The notes beneath the pieces are model-generated. The model was not told the origin of the DNA, did not search any database, and saw only the letters and a program-made list of their open reading frames with translations. The position numbers were made by a program, and so were the translations under genes. Shown here one piece after another: positions 41,893 through 52,995 of a DNA stretch of 64,000 nt; the first letter of the stretch is position 1; each line of letters begins with the position of its first letter. This stretch comes from Podospora bellae-mahoneyi. Lineage: Eukaryota; Ascomycota; Sordariomycetes; Sordariales; Podosporaceae. The DNA lies in assembly GCF_035222275.1 (NCBI RefSeq), contig NW_026946359.1, positions 5,456,001-5,520,000 on the forward strand. Reading direction: 5' to 3'.

Positions 41893-43473
41893 TTAGCAGA
41901 GCGAGGACAGGCGGAGAGTATAGCCATAACAAACCTCTATTTTACTTCGAAGAAGCGTATGATTCCCAGGAATGATCTTGCCTTGGTATTCGACTTCGAA
42001 TTGCATGTTCCCTGAAGGCTCGACCGACAACCGAATCTTGTACTGGCACACGTAGTATTTCGTTATTGGAAGAGGCCAGGACCTCGTCTTCTTAGGGATT
42101 GACCCTCGGAGTTGGTTCAAGTCAACCTCTATCTCATACAACGCTTTCGCCATTGCTAGTAACTTGTCAACACTGCCATAGCCCTCAACAAATAGGTAGC
42201 TAGGTAAGGTGCAAAACACTCACGGGTTGGCATGCTCGGGGGCAGCCAGCGAGCTTCAATTGACGAAACCACGATGATGTCTTTCCACTGGAGAGGGTGA
42301 TCCAGGTCTTCACGTCGTTCAACTTCAACCTCGAATTGTTTTCCGTGGTCGATGATGGTATCTCTCTTGAGTATCCAACGAATCTGATCAAGAACATAGT
42401 CCTTGCGGTTTAACTCATCGGTACGCTTGACCTCACCGAAGTGCTTTTTTTTGGAATATGGCAGGGAGGTGACCAGACCATAGCTAGCTCGTGCAATGCG
42501 TTTTCGAAGAATTCCTTCTGCTTGCTCAAGCAATAAACCCCGGACAACAACAAGCTGTGGATCGTCAATCCTTGGGAGTTGGGTTTCTCCTTTGCGCAAA
42601 GCCCTAGTAGTCGAACGGTCGATGTGCTCTTTGACTTTGTTAAAAATGTAGGTGGAGCTACCTAAGCCCCCTGAAAGGATGATGTATCGCTACCAGACAG
42701 GTTTATTAGCAATAGACATAACACTCGAGTATAAATAGCGTCTCACCACCGGCTCCTTGACCCCGCCCACAACTTCATCTAATGTACGCAGTATTCTGGC
42801 GACTTGGTCATCGAATAGCCCCCGAAACTCCTCCCTTTACACATCTAGAATCAGCACCAGTGTTTTCCGTGGACCATGTTGACAGATAAAAGAAAGTACC
42901 CGAAGGTGTTGCTTACTTCGTGAACTTCATAGCGCCACCCTCTATGTTTAGACCCTCACTGCGAATGCTTGGGTCTAAGCCAGGAACCCCAATCTTGTAA
43001 TCTCTGTCATAAGCTGGCTCTCCAAACTTGTGCTTCGCCGTTCGATAGTCGCGACTCTGCGATAGTGACAAAAGCTTGTTGAGCGGAAGCTTCGACTGTT
43101 CTTCTGGGTGAGCCTTGAGCCGAATATCAATCAACCGCTGAAACTCCAAGTCAATCAACCTGGAGCCGACACCAATTCCTGTCACAGATTGAATCTGTTC
43201 CATGGCCGGTGGTTTCGTCTTGGTAGTCCTCACAAGCGCAAGGTCAGTGGTGCCGCCCCCAGCGTCAATGGATAGAAGAGTGTCCCCGTTTTTGAAAGGC
43301 AGCAGCGGCGAACCAGTGTTGCCGAATGTTGCCACTGCGGCTGCCTCGGCTTCCGTCAAACCCAACATTACCCTATGCCTTTGAGCCGACCCAAACCCAG
43401 CAACAGTTATATCAGGCAAGTCTCTGTTTGCTGTCATAGCTACCTGATGAAAGCTGCAAGGACAATGATGCAA
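41893..43473 (-). pseudogene. Hsp70-like (actin-like ATPase) protein gene lacking its N-terminal part
   Basis: The minus strand reads AGFGSAQRHRVMLGLTEAEAAAVATF and LLSIDAGGGTTDLALVR (the phosphate-2 motif of the actin/Hsp70 fold), then GIGVGSRLIDLEFQRLI. Later come VRYIILSGGLGSSTYIFNKVKEHI (the adenosine motif) and a C-terminal region like that of fungal Hsp70-related proteins of unknown function. Introns 42916-42835 and 42746-42690 fit well. A later junction near 42224-42183 does not keep frame cleanly. The first subdomain, with the DxGT phosphate-1 loop needed for ATP binding, should precede 43473. An AG acceptor is present there (CCTTGCAG), but no matching exon could be found in the next 900 bases. 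Probably a truncated gene. Confidence 0.6.
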
Positions 43474-44387
43474 TGATGCTCTGGGCTTTGACTGTGCGAC
43501 GAAAGAATATTACGGCTGCGTAAAAGCAACTGAATGAATTGATGGAGGTTGAGGATAAAAGGGTTTGTTTACAATAAAAGGATAATAAAACACACCAACG
43601 ACAAGTATGACAAAAGATACACAATCGATTCCTATCCAACGGGTTTTTCTGTTCTTTTTGACCTCAGTATGTGACCATAGGGACCCAGGCTCCCTATCAA
43701 CCAGCGGCTCGGTCAAGCCCGGTCAGAGGTGCAGATGAACAAAGAAAATGTCTTTGCAGGCGCCTGATTATTGAAGGCCTCAACTTGCCCAGGCCCGATT
43801 TGGATAGGTCTGTACTTGTATGCTCAGCCCAAATAAAACTGCACTTTCAATGCATGACCGCGCGTGGTGTGATTGGGCGACACGTGCAGTGGTACCAAAT
43901 CAGACCCATGATGGGGAAGTAGTGTTATACCGACACCCCCCGTAAACCAAAACCTGAAAGGAAGACTGCGATGTATCTAAGGTCAGGCCCTTGAAGATAA
44001 AAAGAAAGTTCTTGAGTATATTTGAAGGCCGAAAAGATACCTAATAGAACTGTGTTCTCTTACCTAACTATCTTCAAAAGACCTTATTGCTATCGTTCAG
44101 GGTCTTGCTCCAGTCTCTGTTTTTTGGTCACGGCGGGGCTGAGCACAAAGAAGGTACCTATACATGTCTCAACTTGGGCGATGTTTGATTTGGACAGGAC
44201 AGAAAAATGCTTGGCAAGGGATGAGAAGTCGGCTGCTGCCCATCTTCCTGGCCTTCTCTTTCTCCGCGTCTGGAAAATTTACTCTTACTCTCTTTTTGAG
44301 TGGGTTGGAAAATCTGCATTCCAAACTCTTTCGGCCACAAGGCCTGAAATATGACCCACCAACTACTCTTCATTTATTTGAGTCGCA
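43474..44387. other. Intergenic, nothing recognised
   Basis: This is the divergent interval where the missing N-terminus of the Hsp70-like gene was looked for and not found. A minus-strand hydrophobic stretch near 43.6 kb (FVILVVGVFYYPFIV) is open but isolated. Confidence 0.4.
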
Positions 44388-45846
44388 ATGGCAACAGGGA
44401 CAAGTCTAGCGACAGAATGGCTTCAAATCCCGATTATAGGGAGCTCTACCCAAACTCCATCTTGTCCTAGTGCCATCTTCAATGCCTCTTCCGCTGCAAA
44501 TGTCACAGCGCATCTTCTAGTTCAAACTCCCATAACTCTATCGCCAACAGCTCAGAACGCAGCTCCGCCTGTGACTGTAACATGTATATACCCAATCGTT
44601 TACGGGTCGAACCTTGGAAATACGAACTCAACATCCGACACGATAACATCAATAGCATCGACGGCGCCTACAACAAACCAATCGACTGCTTCCTTGATTG
44701 CTCCCAGCACGATATCGACGGGTTCCAAAACCGATCCAACATCATCCACGGTCGCCAACAACTCTTTCAACCACGCAATCGGGCGACCGTCGAGTGCAGA
44801 AATCATTGGTATTGCGCTGGGAAGCTTTGGCGCTGGGCTCTCTCTCGCAGGTTTCGTGTGGGGTCTTTTTTTTTGTTTGAGACGGAAACGAAGATCGAAG
44901 CCTGATAATCATCCAATTCTTCCCGACAAAGCAACCTCCGAGACTCCAGTTTCTTTCCCCAGGCCACTCGAGGGGAAAACTACACACTCTTCGGTTCTTG
45001 CCGCAGGCCGCTCGCGTGGTCTCACACTTCACAGTTACCTGCTGGATGGCCCAGGGGACAGCGAGATTGGCTCCGAGTTCAATGATCTTGCATTTCTGTT
45101 GAAGAGCCATGTTGAGGATTGCTACCATCGAAAGCCTGTGTCCTATGGCCTTGCTTCTATCAAGCAGTCACTCGAAGGGCTGGGTTTGGATGAGTGGACC
45201 CAGGAACAAATCGCCAAATCGGCTTTGGATCCCAGACAGCGCCATGCGGCCATTCGAAGCTTCATGTCACGCGTCATTTTTTCTGCCATTGATATCCAAA
45301 GCATCTCTGGACATTCTTTGCTTCCTCAAGAGGTTGTGGCATTCGTCAAGGCATTGTCTCCTACAGTGAAGTCTCAAAGCCCAGGGTCACCAAGTAGGTT
45401 CCGAGTCGCCCGCAGATGATTCAGACAGACGCTAACTGATGCCAGCGACCCAAGTGCTGGACATGTGGCGTCGATGTTCTGCTTTCCTCCTTCATGAGGA
45501 CAGACAAGAAAGCACACTCTTGCCTTCCCCACAAGGCAGCCAATGGCAAGTGAAGGAACTGCAAACGGCCCTTGATAAGTTCTTGGTGCATTTCCTTGAT
45601 GAGCACACCCAGGTTCGACAGAATCAAGGCGAGGATTTGAATGCAGTCATTCAAGAGTTTGTGAAGTTTGGCTACGTGGTCTTTTCCCACTCTTGTAGTT
45701 GGCGATATTCATTTGAAGCAGAGCACACGTGCTGGTCAAAAGGAATTGTGATGATGCCTGGACTTGAGAGGTTAACACGTCTGAATGGCGAAGTACTAGA
45801 AAAGCCCAAGGTGGTGGTTCCACCCCTGTTTGAGAACACTCGCTAA
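44388..45846 (+). CDS. Single-pass membrane protein with mucin-like ectodomain
   Basis: Exons 44388-45393 and 45446-45846 give 468 residues. The first 150 residues are Ser/Thr/Asn-rich (many N-x-S/T sites), the look of a heavily glycosylated external region. A transmembrane segment follows at about 154-178 (IIGIALGSFGAGLSLAGFVWGLFFCL), then a basic stop-transfer stretch LRRKRRSK. About 290 cytoplasmic residues follow with no known domain but good conservation-like composition (EDCYHRKPVSYGLASIKQSLEGLGLDEWT, VLDMWRRCSAFLL, VFSHSCSWRYSFEAE). No N-terminal signal peptide is obvious, so the membrane segment may act as signal anchor. This layout recurs in filamentous ascomycetes and is often guessed to be a sensor. 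The function is unknown. Confidence 0.75.
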
Positions 45847-46993
45847 CTGACAACTACTTCTTCTTGACCCTGAATATTCTTGTTCATTTCACTCCCAACT
45901 TTCAGTTCGATAACTGCTCTTTTGTATATATATATATATATTGTTTAATTTGACGTTTTCTTCTGCACAAATGAACCGTCTGCTCGTAATTGAGGCACGC
46001 ACTCCCTCTGATGCAATGAAGGCTCATCAAACAGTGCATGTTGTACCTCCAAGTGCCGCGAAAAGTCCCGCCAAGGGGTGGACGTTTGCCCCACCTAAGA
46101 CATACTGGCAATGTGCTTTTTCTTCAGTTCAGAGCCTTATTCAAGATTCGATAGTGCTGCAAATGTAAATACCTGTCTACACTCAGAGCCCATCTTCCAT
46201 TGATGGTTTCCATTCTATTTGGCTATTTCTATATATACCCAAGGTACTTTGAAAACGCTAAAAATGGATTCCATAGTCTCTATTCATTGATATGGAACCA
46301 CTTCGAATGGAGGGAACTGATTCAAAATCTCATGCTCTGTTTACCGCTTCATGGTACTATTCATATTGCAGAAGGCTGGCTGCACTTGGAAAACTCTAAC
46401 CCTGGTCTCAACTTCGTGCATGCAGTCGCAAGCCACATGCGCTTCGTTCGTCACATTACCTAACAGGACATGTCGAAATCACAAAATCCCACATTCTGTG
46501 CTTCTGGACCAGCCAAGGTACCTACCTAGGTGGCTTGATGCACAATCGCGTGTCCCAATCCCAGGCCGCAACCTCTGTCTGGCCGGTCCAACTGAAACAA
46601 TCAAGGACGGGTAAGTACCTAAGCAGCTTGCTGTACCGCTGCCTTAATCAAGCCTCTTGTGTGTGAGAGAGCCATCCGGCTGCGCAACATGAAGGTGAGA
46701 GGCTGCTCCAGGCTTCAACCGCAGTAGGGATACCATTTTTAGAAACTGTTCACGTCCCGTGGCTCCTGGGTTCCAATTCATCATCACTCCATTGGCTATT
46801 TAGTCAAATCTCCTTTCTTCAATTTGACAGATACCCACATAGGTATTTAAGCAATTGCCTTGGAGCTTCCGCTGCCAACATTGGTGTCAGAAAACTTTTC
46901 ATTAGCAAGGACCACGCCATACTCACACAGTCACTCATCAATTGACATGCTGCCTGAGCCATTTTCTCCTAACTTCTTCTCCCGGTCATAACC
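45847..46993. other. Intergenic, nothing recognised
   Basis: A TA dinucleotide run lies at about 45926-45940. Short open frames elsewhere have no family resemblance. Confidence 0.45.
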
Positions 46994-47593
46994 ATGCCCG
47001 AACCTCTCACAATCGCTGCTGGCGGTGCCGGGGTTCTGAAAGTTGCTGGCGAAGCAGCGCGCAGCGTGGTCGCTCTCAGTCGCGCACCAGAGGAGGTGGA
47101 TGGCGCCGCCAATGACATCCAGGCTTGTCAGGACAAAGTGAACGAGCTTATCAAGCTCCGCAGCAAGCACATCAATTTCCTCGAAAAAGATCCAGATCAT
47201 CTCAAAGCTGTGGACTCTGCTATCGACAATGCCCGTGCAGCCCTTCGAGAAGCCAAGCCAGTGGTTGAACGCAACACAACTAGAGCAAACAGAGTCGAAA
47301 AAATCAGCATCAGCCGCTTCATACGCCCCATTCAATGGAACATCAAAGACCGCGAGACATACAAACTCCGGTGGGAAGCTATGCGACGGACTGACTGCGA
47401 AGTCCAGGTCCAGATCACCAGGCTGACGACTTACCAAGATGTTATGGTCGGGATACGCAACTCCCAGAATGAAGAGGAGGGAGATAGCTACTCGGAGAAG
47501 GAATACTTGAATGCTAAGCGGGCTCAGAGGGTAAAGGGTCTTGCGGCCTTGGGTCCGGTGATTCATGAGGCGGAGGTAACCCCGACCCCCTGA
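46994..47593 (+). CDS. Stand-alone protein like the N-terminal domain of fungal STAND/NLR proteins
   Basis: Single exon, 199 residues. The start PEPLTIAAGGAGVLKVAGEAARSVVALS, then the helical AANDIQACQDKVNELIKLRSK and a long helix ending AALREAKPVVER, resemble the Helo-like / PigL_N class of N-terminal domains found in front of NACHT or NB-ARC modules in fungal NLR-like proteins. Here no nucleotide-binding or repeat domain follows: the frame closes after an acidic/basic tail ending EVTPTP, and the next gene relic is unrelated. A role in signalling or cell death by homotypic contact is known for related domains; for this protein it is inference. HET-domain genes lie on both sides at longer range. 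Confidence 0.7.
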   Translation: MPEPLTIAAGGAGVLKVAGEAARSVVALSRAPEEVDGAANDIQACQDKVNELIKLRSKHINFLEKDPDHLKAVDSAIDNARAALREAKPVVERNTTRANRVEKISISRFIRPIQWNIKDRETYKLRWEAMRRTDCEVQVQITRLTTYQDVMVGIRNSQNEEEGDSYSEKEYLNAKRAQRVKGLAALGPVIHEAEVTPTP

Positions 47594-48464
47594 TTCGGAA
47601 TTTCGTCGAGTTCAACATCATGATCTTTTCAATCCTTCATTGCAAGTCCCCCTCCACGGCGCAGCTACTCAATACATACATACAAATGGTGTCAAGAAGG
47701 ATTCCACACATTCACCGACCAAACTGGCTTAACTATTTACCCAGCCTTTCCATAGAAATCCTGAATATACTCACTTCCTCCTGCTATAGTCAGGTGTGGC
47801 CGGCATTACCTTCGGAGACCTAGTTACTATCATTTCGCCAGCCAGGTATCTTCCAAGGTCTATCTATTTCCCAGACTCAAAGGTCTTGAAATGCACTTCG
47901 GATATATATTTCACTTTTTCGAGGACATTATACCTTGTGAAAGCTACCAACTTTCCAAGTATACCTCATTATTCTCGATCCATCCGTGGAATAGATCTCA
48001 TTCCATGGTTTTCTGTTTTAGTTTGGAGAGAGTAGATCTCTCAGCCTGTCGCTTTTCTTCCCTTACTTTTTTCTCGGAAGTTATACTGGAAGTCGCCTGC
48101 CCCATGAAGATATAGCGAACGAAATTGAAATTCATATGTGCTTACTGGTATAACGCAGCGATACATCGCTTTTTACTCTCCCCCAATCACACAGACACCT
48201 TCCTGGCCTTCAACACAACCCTCAAAGACCTCTCCAAGCTCCCTCGTGCCCAACCCGATGGCTTCAACCACTGGAGACTCCCCTTCCGTAAACACGACCC
48301 ACTCCAAAAGCATTAGCTCATGATGACAAGAGGAGTTCAACGCAGTATTCCTAGAAAAGAGGCATTATTTCATCCCCGATGTTCGTTCCCCTCGTTTTGT
48401 TTACCCCCTTTTCAAATCTCCACTTACCCCTTTCCAATCTCCACTTTCCCCCTGAACAGTCACC
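47594..48464. other. Intergenic, with possible upstream pieces of the FMO relic
   Basis: No intact gene. A plus-strand stretch ending near 48316 (LAFNTTLKDLSKLPRAQPDGFNHWRLPF) is protein-like and may be a displaced part of the following relic. At about 48415-48456 two near-identical copies of an AATCTCCACTT-containing unit lie in tandem. Confidence 0.35.
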
Positions 48465-48855
48465 ATGACAAACACCTCTAACGCTCCTTCTAAGATCCCC
48501 TATGTCCCCAGCCCCAAAGAATACACCCTCACTTTTCCTGACAAAATCCAGCACTGCAAAGCCTTGCAATCTGTCTCTCCTTACAAAAATACACGCGTTC
48601 TAATGATAAGTGACTCCACCTCCGGACACGATCTGTCCATCTCTTTGTTACCCCTGGCGGCATACCCTCCCCACATCTCCCCTCCCACTGGAACGGTACC
48701 CTACCACCCGATTACATCGTCTAGAAGCCAACAATCTCCTCTTATCACCCTAATACCAACAAAATCACCTTCTGCGACGGCACCCACCTCGACCAATACA
48801 ACATAGACATGGTGGTTTACTGCACTGGCTACCAACCTTCCCTTTCCTTCTGACA
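48465..48855 (+). pseudogene. Flavin-containing monooxygenase fragment
   Basis: The plus strand reads IPYVPSP...FPDKIQHCKALQS and YKNTRVLMISDSTSGHDLSISLLP, matching the FMO segment from the FxGxxxHS-type motif to the NADPH-binding Rossmann motif (here IxDSTSGHD). After a frame change near 48735 it continues KITFCDGTHLDQY and MVVYCTGYQPSLSF, the late FMO ATG/CTGY motif. The N-terminal FAD motif and the C-terminus are absent. It is a decayed piece of a host metabolic gene. Confidence 0.65.
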
Positions 48856-48933
48856 CCACCTGGCTTATGGCCACATAACAAGCGCTCGAACCAAATTAAA
48901 AAAGCTTGGTATTGAATTGGGTTCTATCTAACG

Positions 48934-51219
48934 TCACCGAAGAAACACTGGAGCAAGAAAAGACCCATCTGCAGGCAAACCTACCCCATCCATAGCCCCA
49001 TGAACATAAGCATCCCCTATCAGATTATACAGTCCCCGATGCAACTCGTTGCAGACGCTATCTCCTTGTCTCATCATCTGTTTGGCTTCTTCACCAGCCT
49101 GGTAGAACACCCGGTCTTCGGGCCGCTTGATCAACGTCTCAACCACTCTATGGTTGCACCCTACCTCTTGTGTCGAAGGTCGCAATATCAGCGGTACCCG
49201 GCTCCCCGACACAACAAAAACCCTATCACCGCTGCTTACACCGCGAGGACCGGTCCCGATGTATCCCTTATCCGTGATAAAGAACTTCCTATCACTACAC
49301 GCAAACCTGACGGCGTAGTGGAACGCGTTCCTCTTTTCAGACTCCAACTCCTTCTCGGTCATCCCATGCTTGGCATTGAAGACCGGCTCCTGCAGGTGAT
49401 CACCAACGATTGATGTCGTTCTTCTATGGTGAAAGTCGACGCTTCGCCATTTGGTGTATGCTGACGACACATCGTCCCCAGCGAGGGATATTCCAGCGTG
49501 GGTGTATTCAATGTTTCCGCATATAGTGCGCCAAAAGGCATTTCCAACGGTTCCTCCACCGGCATATGGTCGATTGTCGTCTCCTAGGACCTCGACGACT
49601 AGCTCTTCCCAACTCTTCACGACCTCTCGCCATCGTCTGGCGCCACCGTCTCTGCCGTGATGGGAGTTGACTACTTCGTCGCAGACCCAGTGAATCCGAT
49701 CGAGCTCAACTCCTTCTACCTCTAATAGGAGCCGGCCGTGAAGACGAACCTGGCCCGGGGGCAGGTGGCTTGAGGCATCATAGAACCCTTGTGTTTCAAG
49801 GCGGATGTTTTCAGTGGCACTTGGTCTGTAACTCCTAAGAGGGATATTAGTGCAAATTTTCACAGCAATACCATTATAGATGCAAGGGCTTCCTACCAGT
49901 CTATCACCCAGGAGGGATGCCCTGGATGGGTGAGCCGTGGGTCACCGTCACTTGTGGCGTTTGGTGTGCCACACAGAACCTCAAGCGACTGCATGTTTTT
50001 GATGACTGTGACAGACACCTGCCAGTAAACATTTGTCACGTCAAGGTTGTAGTCGGGAGCAATTTTGTGTTGGCCACCCCAATACTGGACCATGCCGATG
50101 AGTGCATACACCTTATCTCTGGGGTCTGTTGCATTCCGTATCCTGAACTGCCGGAGCAGAGGAAGCAGTGAAACGAGCTTTGAAGGGTTTCGCCAGTCCT
50201 GTCGGATGATCTCGATATCTCTTACTTGCCGTGCAAATTGTGCCAAGAATGATACGTATCCGTAGGCCGAGTCGATGTTTGTAGAAAGCTGGCCGTTCAT
50301 ATATGACGCCGCTGCTTTCGTGATCATGTTCCATGGACATGATAGAGTGGCATAGTAGCAGGTAGCCTTGGCTGCCACCACTGTCTCTTGAAGAACCCAT
50401 GATCTTTGCCACTGCCAGCACAGAGTTAGCCCAAATAATCATTCTCGTGACTGAACAGTGGAGTTGTACCCATGCTTGATCCATTATCGCCTGGATACCA
50501 TTCAAAATGCAGGAAGACTGCCCAAAAGGGGAGCTGATATGCGGAGTAACTGAAGCCGGTATTCCAAGCGATAGTAGCCATAAAACACAAAAGCCACCGA
50601 ATATGTATTGTCGTTTGCAATCAGATCGGCGCAGAAATTCTAGCCAGAAGAATCGATTGGTCTCTTCGTTATCCGTCCAGTCAAGCGATGTCAGGCCTAA
50701 GGAAAGCATGAAGTCCTCTGCCAAATCGTCATCGTCCTGTTTGCTCCCAAGCCAGATCGCCACTTCTTCAGCCTGTTGGTATATTCGCCGCATTATGCCC
50801 ACTTGGTGGCCTCTTTCGTCGGGATCATGTTGATTGATACAGACAGCATCCACCCAGAGATTTACCACCCTGTCTTTACTTCGCAATCTCTGGAGGGCAG
50901 CGTATAGGTTAGGACTGACGGGTATGGGCACATTGTTGCATCTTATCCACATTGTTGATTGCGATGATCCCGAATTTGAACTGCGAAGAGTATTGTCCCA
51001 GGCATATGAAAGTGCTTTGTATGGCGGTGCGTTGCTAAGAGGAAGTTCTTCCAGGCTACAGGTGATTGCTTGATCCAGAATCCCGGGGTGTAATCGCATG
51101 AGCCGGAAGTTGGTGCTTCCCTGCCCCGCAAGAGACCCGTAGAGCGGTGCGTGTCTTAAACCGTGTTTGCGATGGAGTGTTCTTGGAACACGTATTGACC
51201 TTCTCTTAGTAGCCGACAT
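48934..51219 (-). CDS. HET-domain protein, multi-exon
   Basis: ATG 51219 opens a basic N-terminus, then the HET domain: FRLMRLHPG, YKALSYAWD, NLYAALQRLRSKDRVVNLWVDAVCINQHDPDERGHQV and MRRIYQQAEEVAIWLGSKQDDDD. Further on, LLRQFRIRNATDPRDKVYALIGMV is the conserved motif that follows the HET core in this large subclass. The intron 49896-49835 joins HPSWVIDW to SYRPSATENIRLETQGF, after which one exon runs to the stop at 48934 (C-terminus includes AFHYAVRFACSDRKFFITDKGYIG and RPEDRVFYQAGE). Between about 50.66 and 50.33 kb the frame changes and the expected W..RVW.QQE motif is hard to see. There are one or two more introns, or a break, that I could not settle. It would act in non-self recognition and cell death. 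Confidence 0.8.
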
Positions 51220-51867
51220 CTTGAAAAGAATGAGCGGGTAGTTGTGGTTGTAAATGTTGGAGGTGCGAGAGCATCAGAAGGTGAGAGTTGTCAAAGGTCT
51301 ATCTATGCCCAGCCGGGATGGATGTGCTCCGCCCCGATCCCACATGCAGGCTCAGAGGCTGAGCACACAAAGCTGTCCCTCTTTGATAGGGCAGTAGCTG
51401 AGCGCACACTGTCCAGAAACAATGTAATGTTCCAGAAACAAGACTTTGACAAGTCCCCTTTTCTTGCAGAAAGATAGTAGCCTTCCGCATAGCCCGAGAT
51501 GTTGAAGCTCTCAAGTCCTCGCCGTGTAAGGTGAGCGTTTGGTGTCCAGCCAATCGTACCCCTGACAGTCAACCACCACTCATACGCTGCCACCTTTTAG
51601 GGGCTGACCCACCATCTTGGGCGTCAACGACAACGTAGAAAATGGAGCCAAAGCAGGTCGCCTTGGAAAAGGACCGTGATTGTCCAATGAGGATAATACA
51701 TATGTGATGCGAGAAATGCTCAAGTAGGCGCGTGAAGAGTCACCTCGAACACGCCAGATTAGCAGTCCCTTGTAGCGTTGTCCTTCATAAAAAGAGATCT
51801 CTTCTTTCTCGATATTTCATTCTCTCTGCCATCCACTTATCAAGTGTTAGCTTCATGTTGTATCAAG
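51220..51867. other. Intergenic, nothing recognised
   Basis: This is the divergent promoter interval between the HET gene and the RING-type gene. No gene or repeat is recognised. Confidence 0.5.
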
Positions 51868-52995
51868 ATGTTTTGGCATAAGTCATTGCCAGCTCTCACG
51901 ATGGGAATCCTCGGGCCCAGGACCGGCACTGCGAAAAAGCTTCCCTCGGACAACATAATGGGCACGCCTCCTGATACCCCTGAGTCGAGTCCTGCCCCGG
52001 ATTTGCAGCCTATGGCCACCCCCAAACTGCGGGGGGCTCTCCTCAAGCAACCACTACCCACACCCCCAGACACTGGGCTTGCGCTCAATGTCCCGAAAGC
52101 TCATGATTTTGGATCCTTCATGGATGTCACAACACCTCCAGAAGTTGAAGAAACGCCTGCGACCCCGACAACAGAAGACGGGCCAGAAAGTCCCACCTCC
52201 CAGCTTACCCAAGAAGCCTCGAGGTTTTGGGGAGAAGACTTCTCAGACAAAGCCTCAACAGTACTCACAACACCATCCGAAGCTCCCTTCACCCCCTCAA
52301 AATCAGGATACCGCTATCCACACCACGTCGACGACCTAATCTTCGACTGCGAAGACTCCCCCGAGACCCCAGACACTCAGCTAACCCAAGAAGCCTCCCG
52401 CTTCTGGGACGACACCCCCGACACCCCCTTCACAGCCCCCTCCTCAGCACCATCCCTAGCAGGAACCCCATCAAAACCTCTCCCAGGAAAAACCCGCCAC
52501 TTGCTGCCTAGACAACCCGGCCTCAAAACCCCCCTCCCATGCACCAACTGCGGCTCTCTAATCTCATCCAACCACCAACACCCCCTCCAATGCACCCATC
52601 TCCTCTGTCCCACCTGCACGAGGCAAATCCTCATCACCTCCCTCATCTCCAAACCCTTCGTCCCAGCAGCCTGCCCTTGCTCTGCCTCGACCCCGATCCC
52701 GAAATCCATCCTCCGACAATCAGTAACCTACCTGCAATTCATGGCCTACGCCGACAAACTCGCCGAAAACTCCATTCCTGCCGGTCAGAGGTTGTACTGC
52801 CACAACCCCCAATGCAAAAGATTCATCAACCCGAAGCTGGACGTGAAAAAGGGAGGGAAAGTAGGGACGTGTGGGCATTGTGGGGGAAATACGTGCAAGA
52901 GGTGCGGGCAGAAGGGGCATATGTTTGGGGTTAGTCAGCAGACTTGTAAGTTACCTACCTCGACGAGGAGAAAGAAGGAGAGGATGAGAGGCTGA
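51868..52995 (+). CDS. RBR-type RING protein lacking a recognisable RING2
   Basis: ATG 51868 is used (an open frame without clear coding look extends further left). The first 230 residues are Pro/Thr/Ser-rich and contain a 10-residue unit, QLTQEASRFW, twice about 60 residues apart, each followed by an acidic stretch. A RING1-like Cys/His array follows (PCTNCGSLISSNHQHPLQCTHLLCPTCTRQ...CPC), then an IBR-like array (YCHNPQCKRFI...GTCGHCGGNTCKRCGQKGHMFG). The RBR family normally ends in RING2, which carries the catalytic Cys. Here the frame ends soon after SQQTCK. The sequence GTAAGT just after CAGACTT could be an intron donor, so a further exon may exist. A later plus-strand stretch near 53.2 kb (LCLVCGRDRH) hints at a decayed remainder. 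Confidence 0.7.
   Translation: MFWHKSLPALTMGILGPRTGTAKKLPSDNIMGTPPDTPESSPAPDLQPMATPKLRGALLKQPLPTPPDTGLALNVPKAHDFGSFMDVTTPPEVEETPATPTTEDGPESPTSQLTQEASRFWGEDFSDKASTVLTTPSEAPFTPSKSGYRYPHHVDDLIFDCEDSPETPDTQLTQEASRFWDDTPDTPFTAPSSAPSLAGTPSKPLPGKTRHLLPRQPGLKTPLPCTNCGSLISSNHQHPLQCTHLLCPTCTRQILITSLISKPFVPAACPCSASTPIPKSILRQSVTYLQFMAYADKLAENSIPAGQRLYCHNPQCKRFINPKLDVKKGGKVGTCGHCGGNTCKRCGQKGHMFGVSQQTCKLPTSTRRKKERMRG

Noticed and set aside
46931-47566. A 211-codon minus-strand open frame
   Set aside because: It is the antisense shadow of the Helo-like gene, which has the better start and composition.
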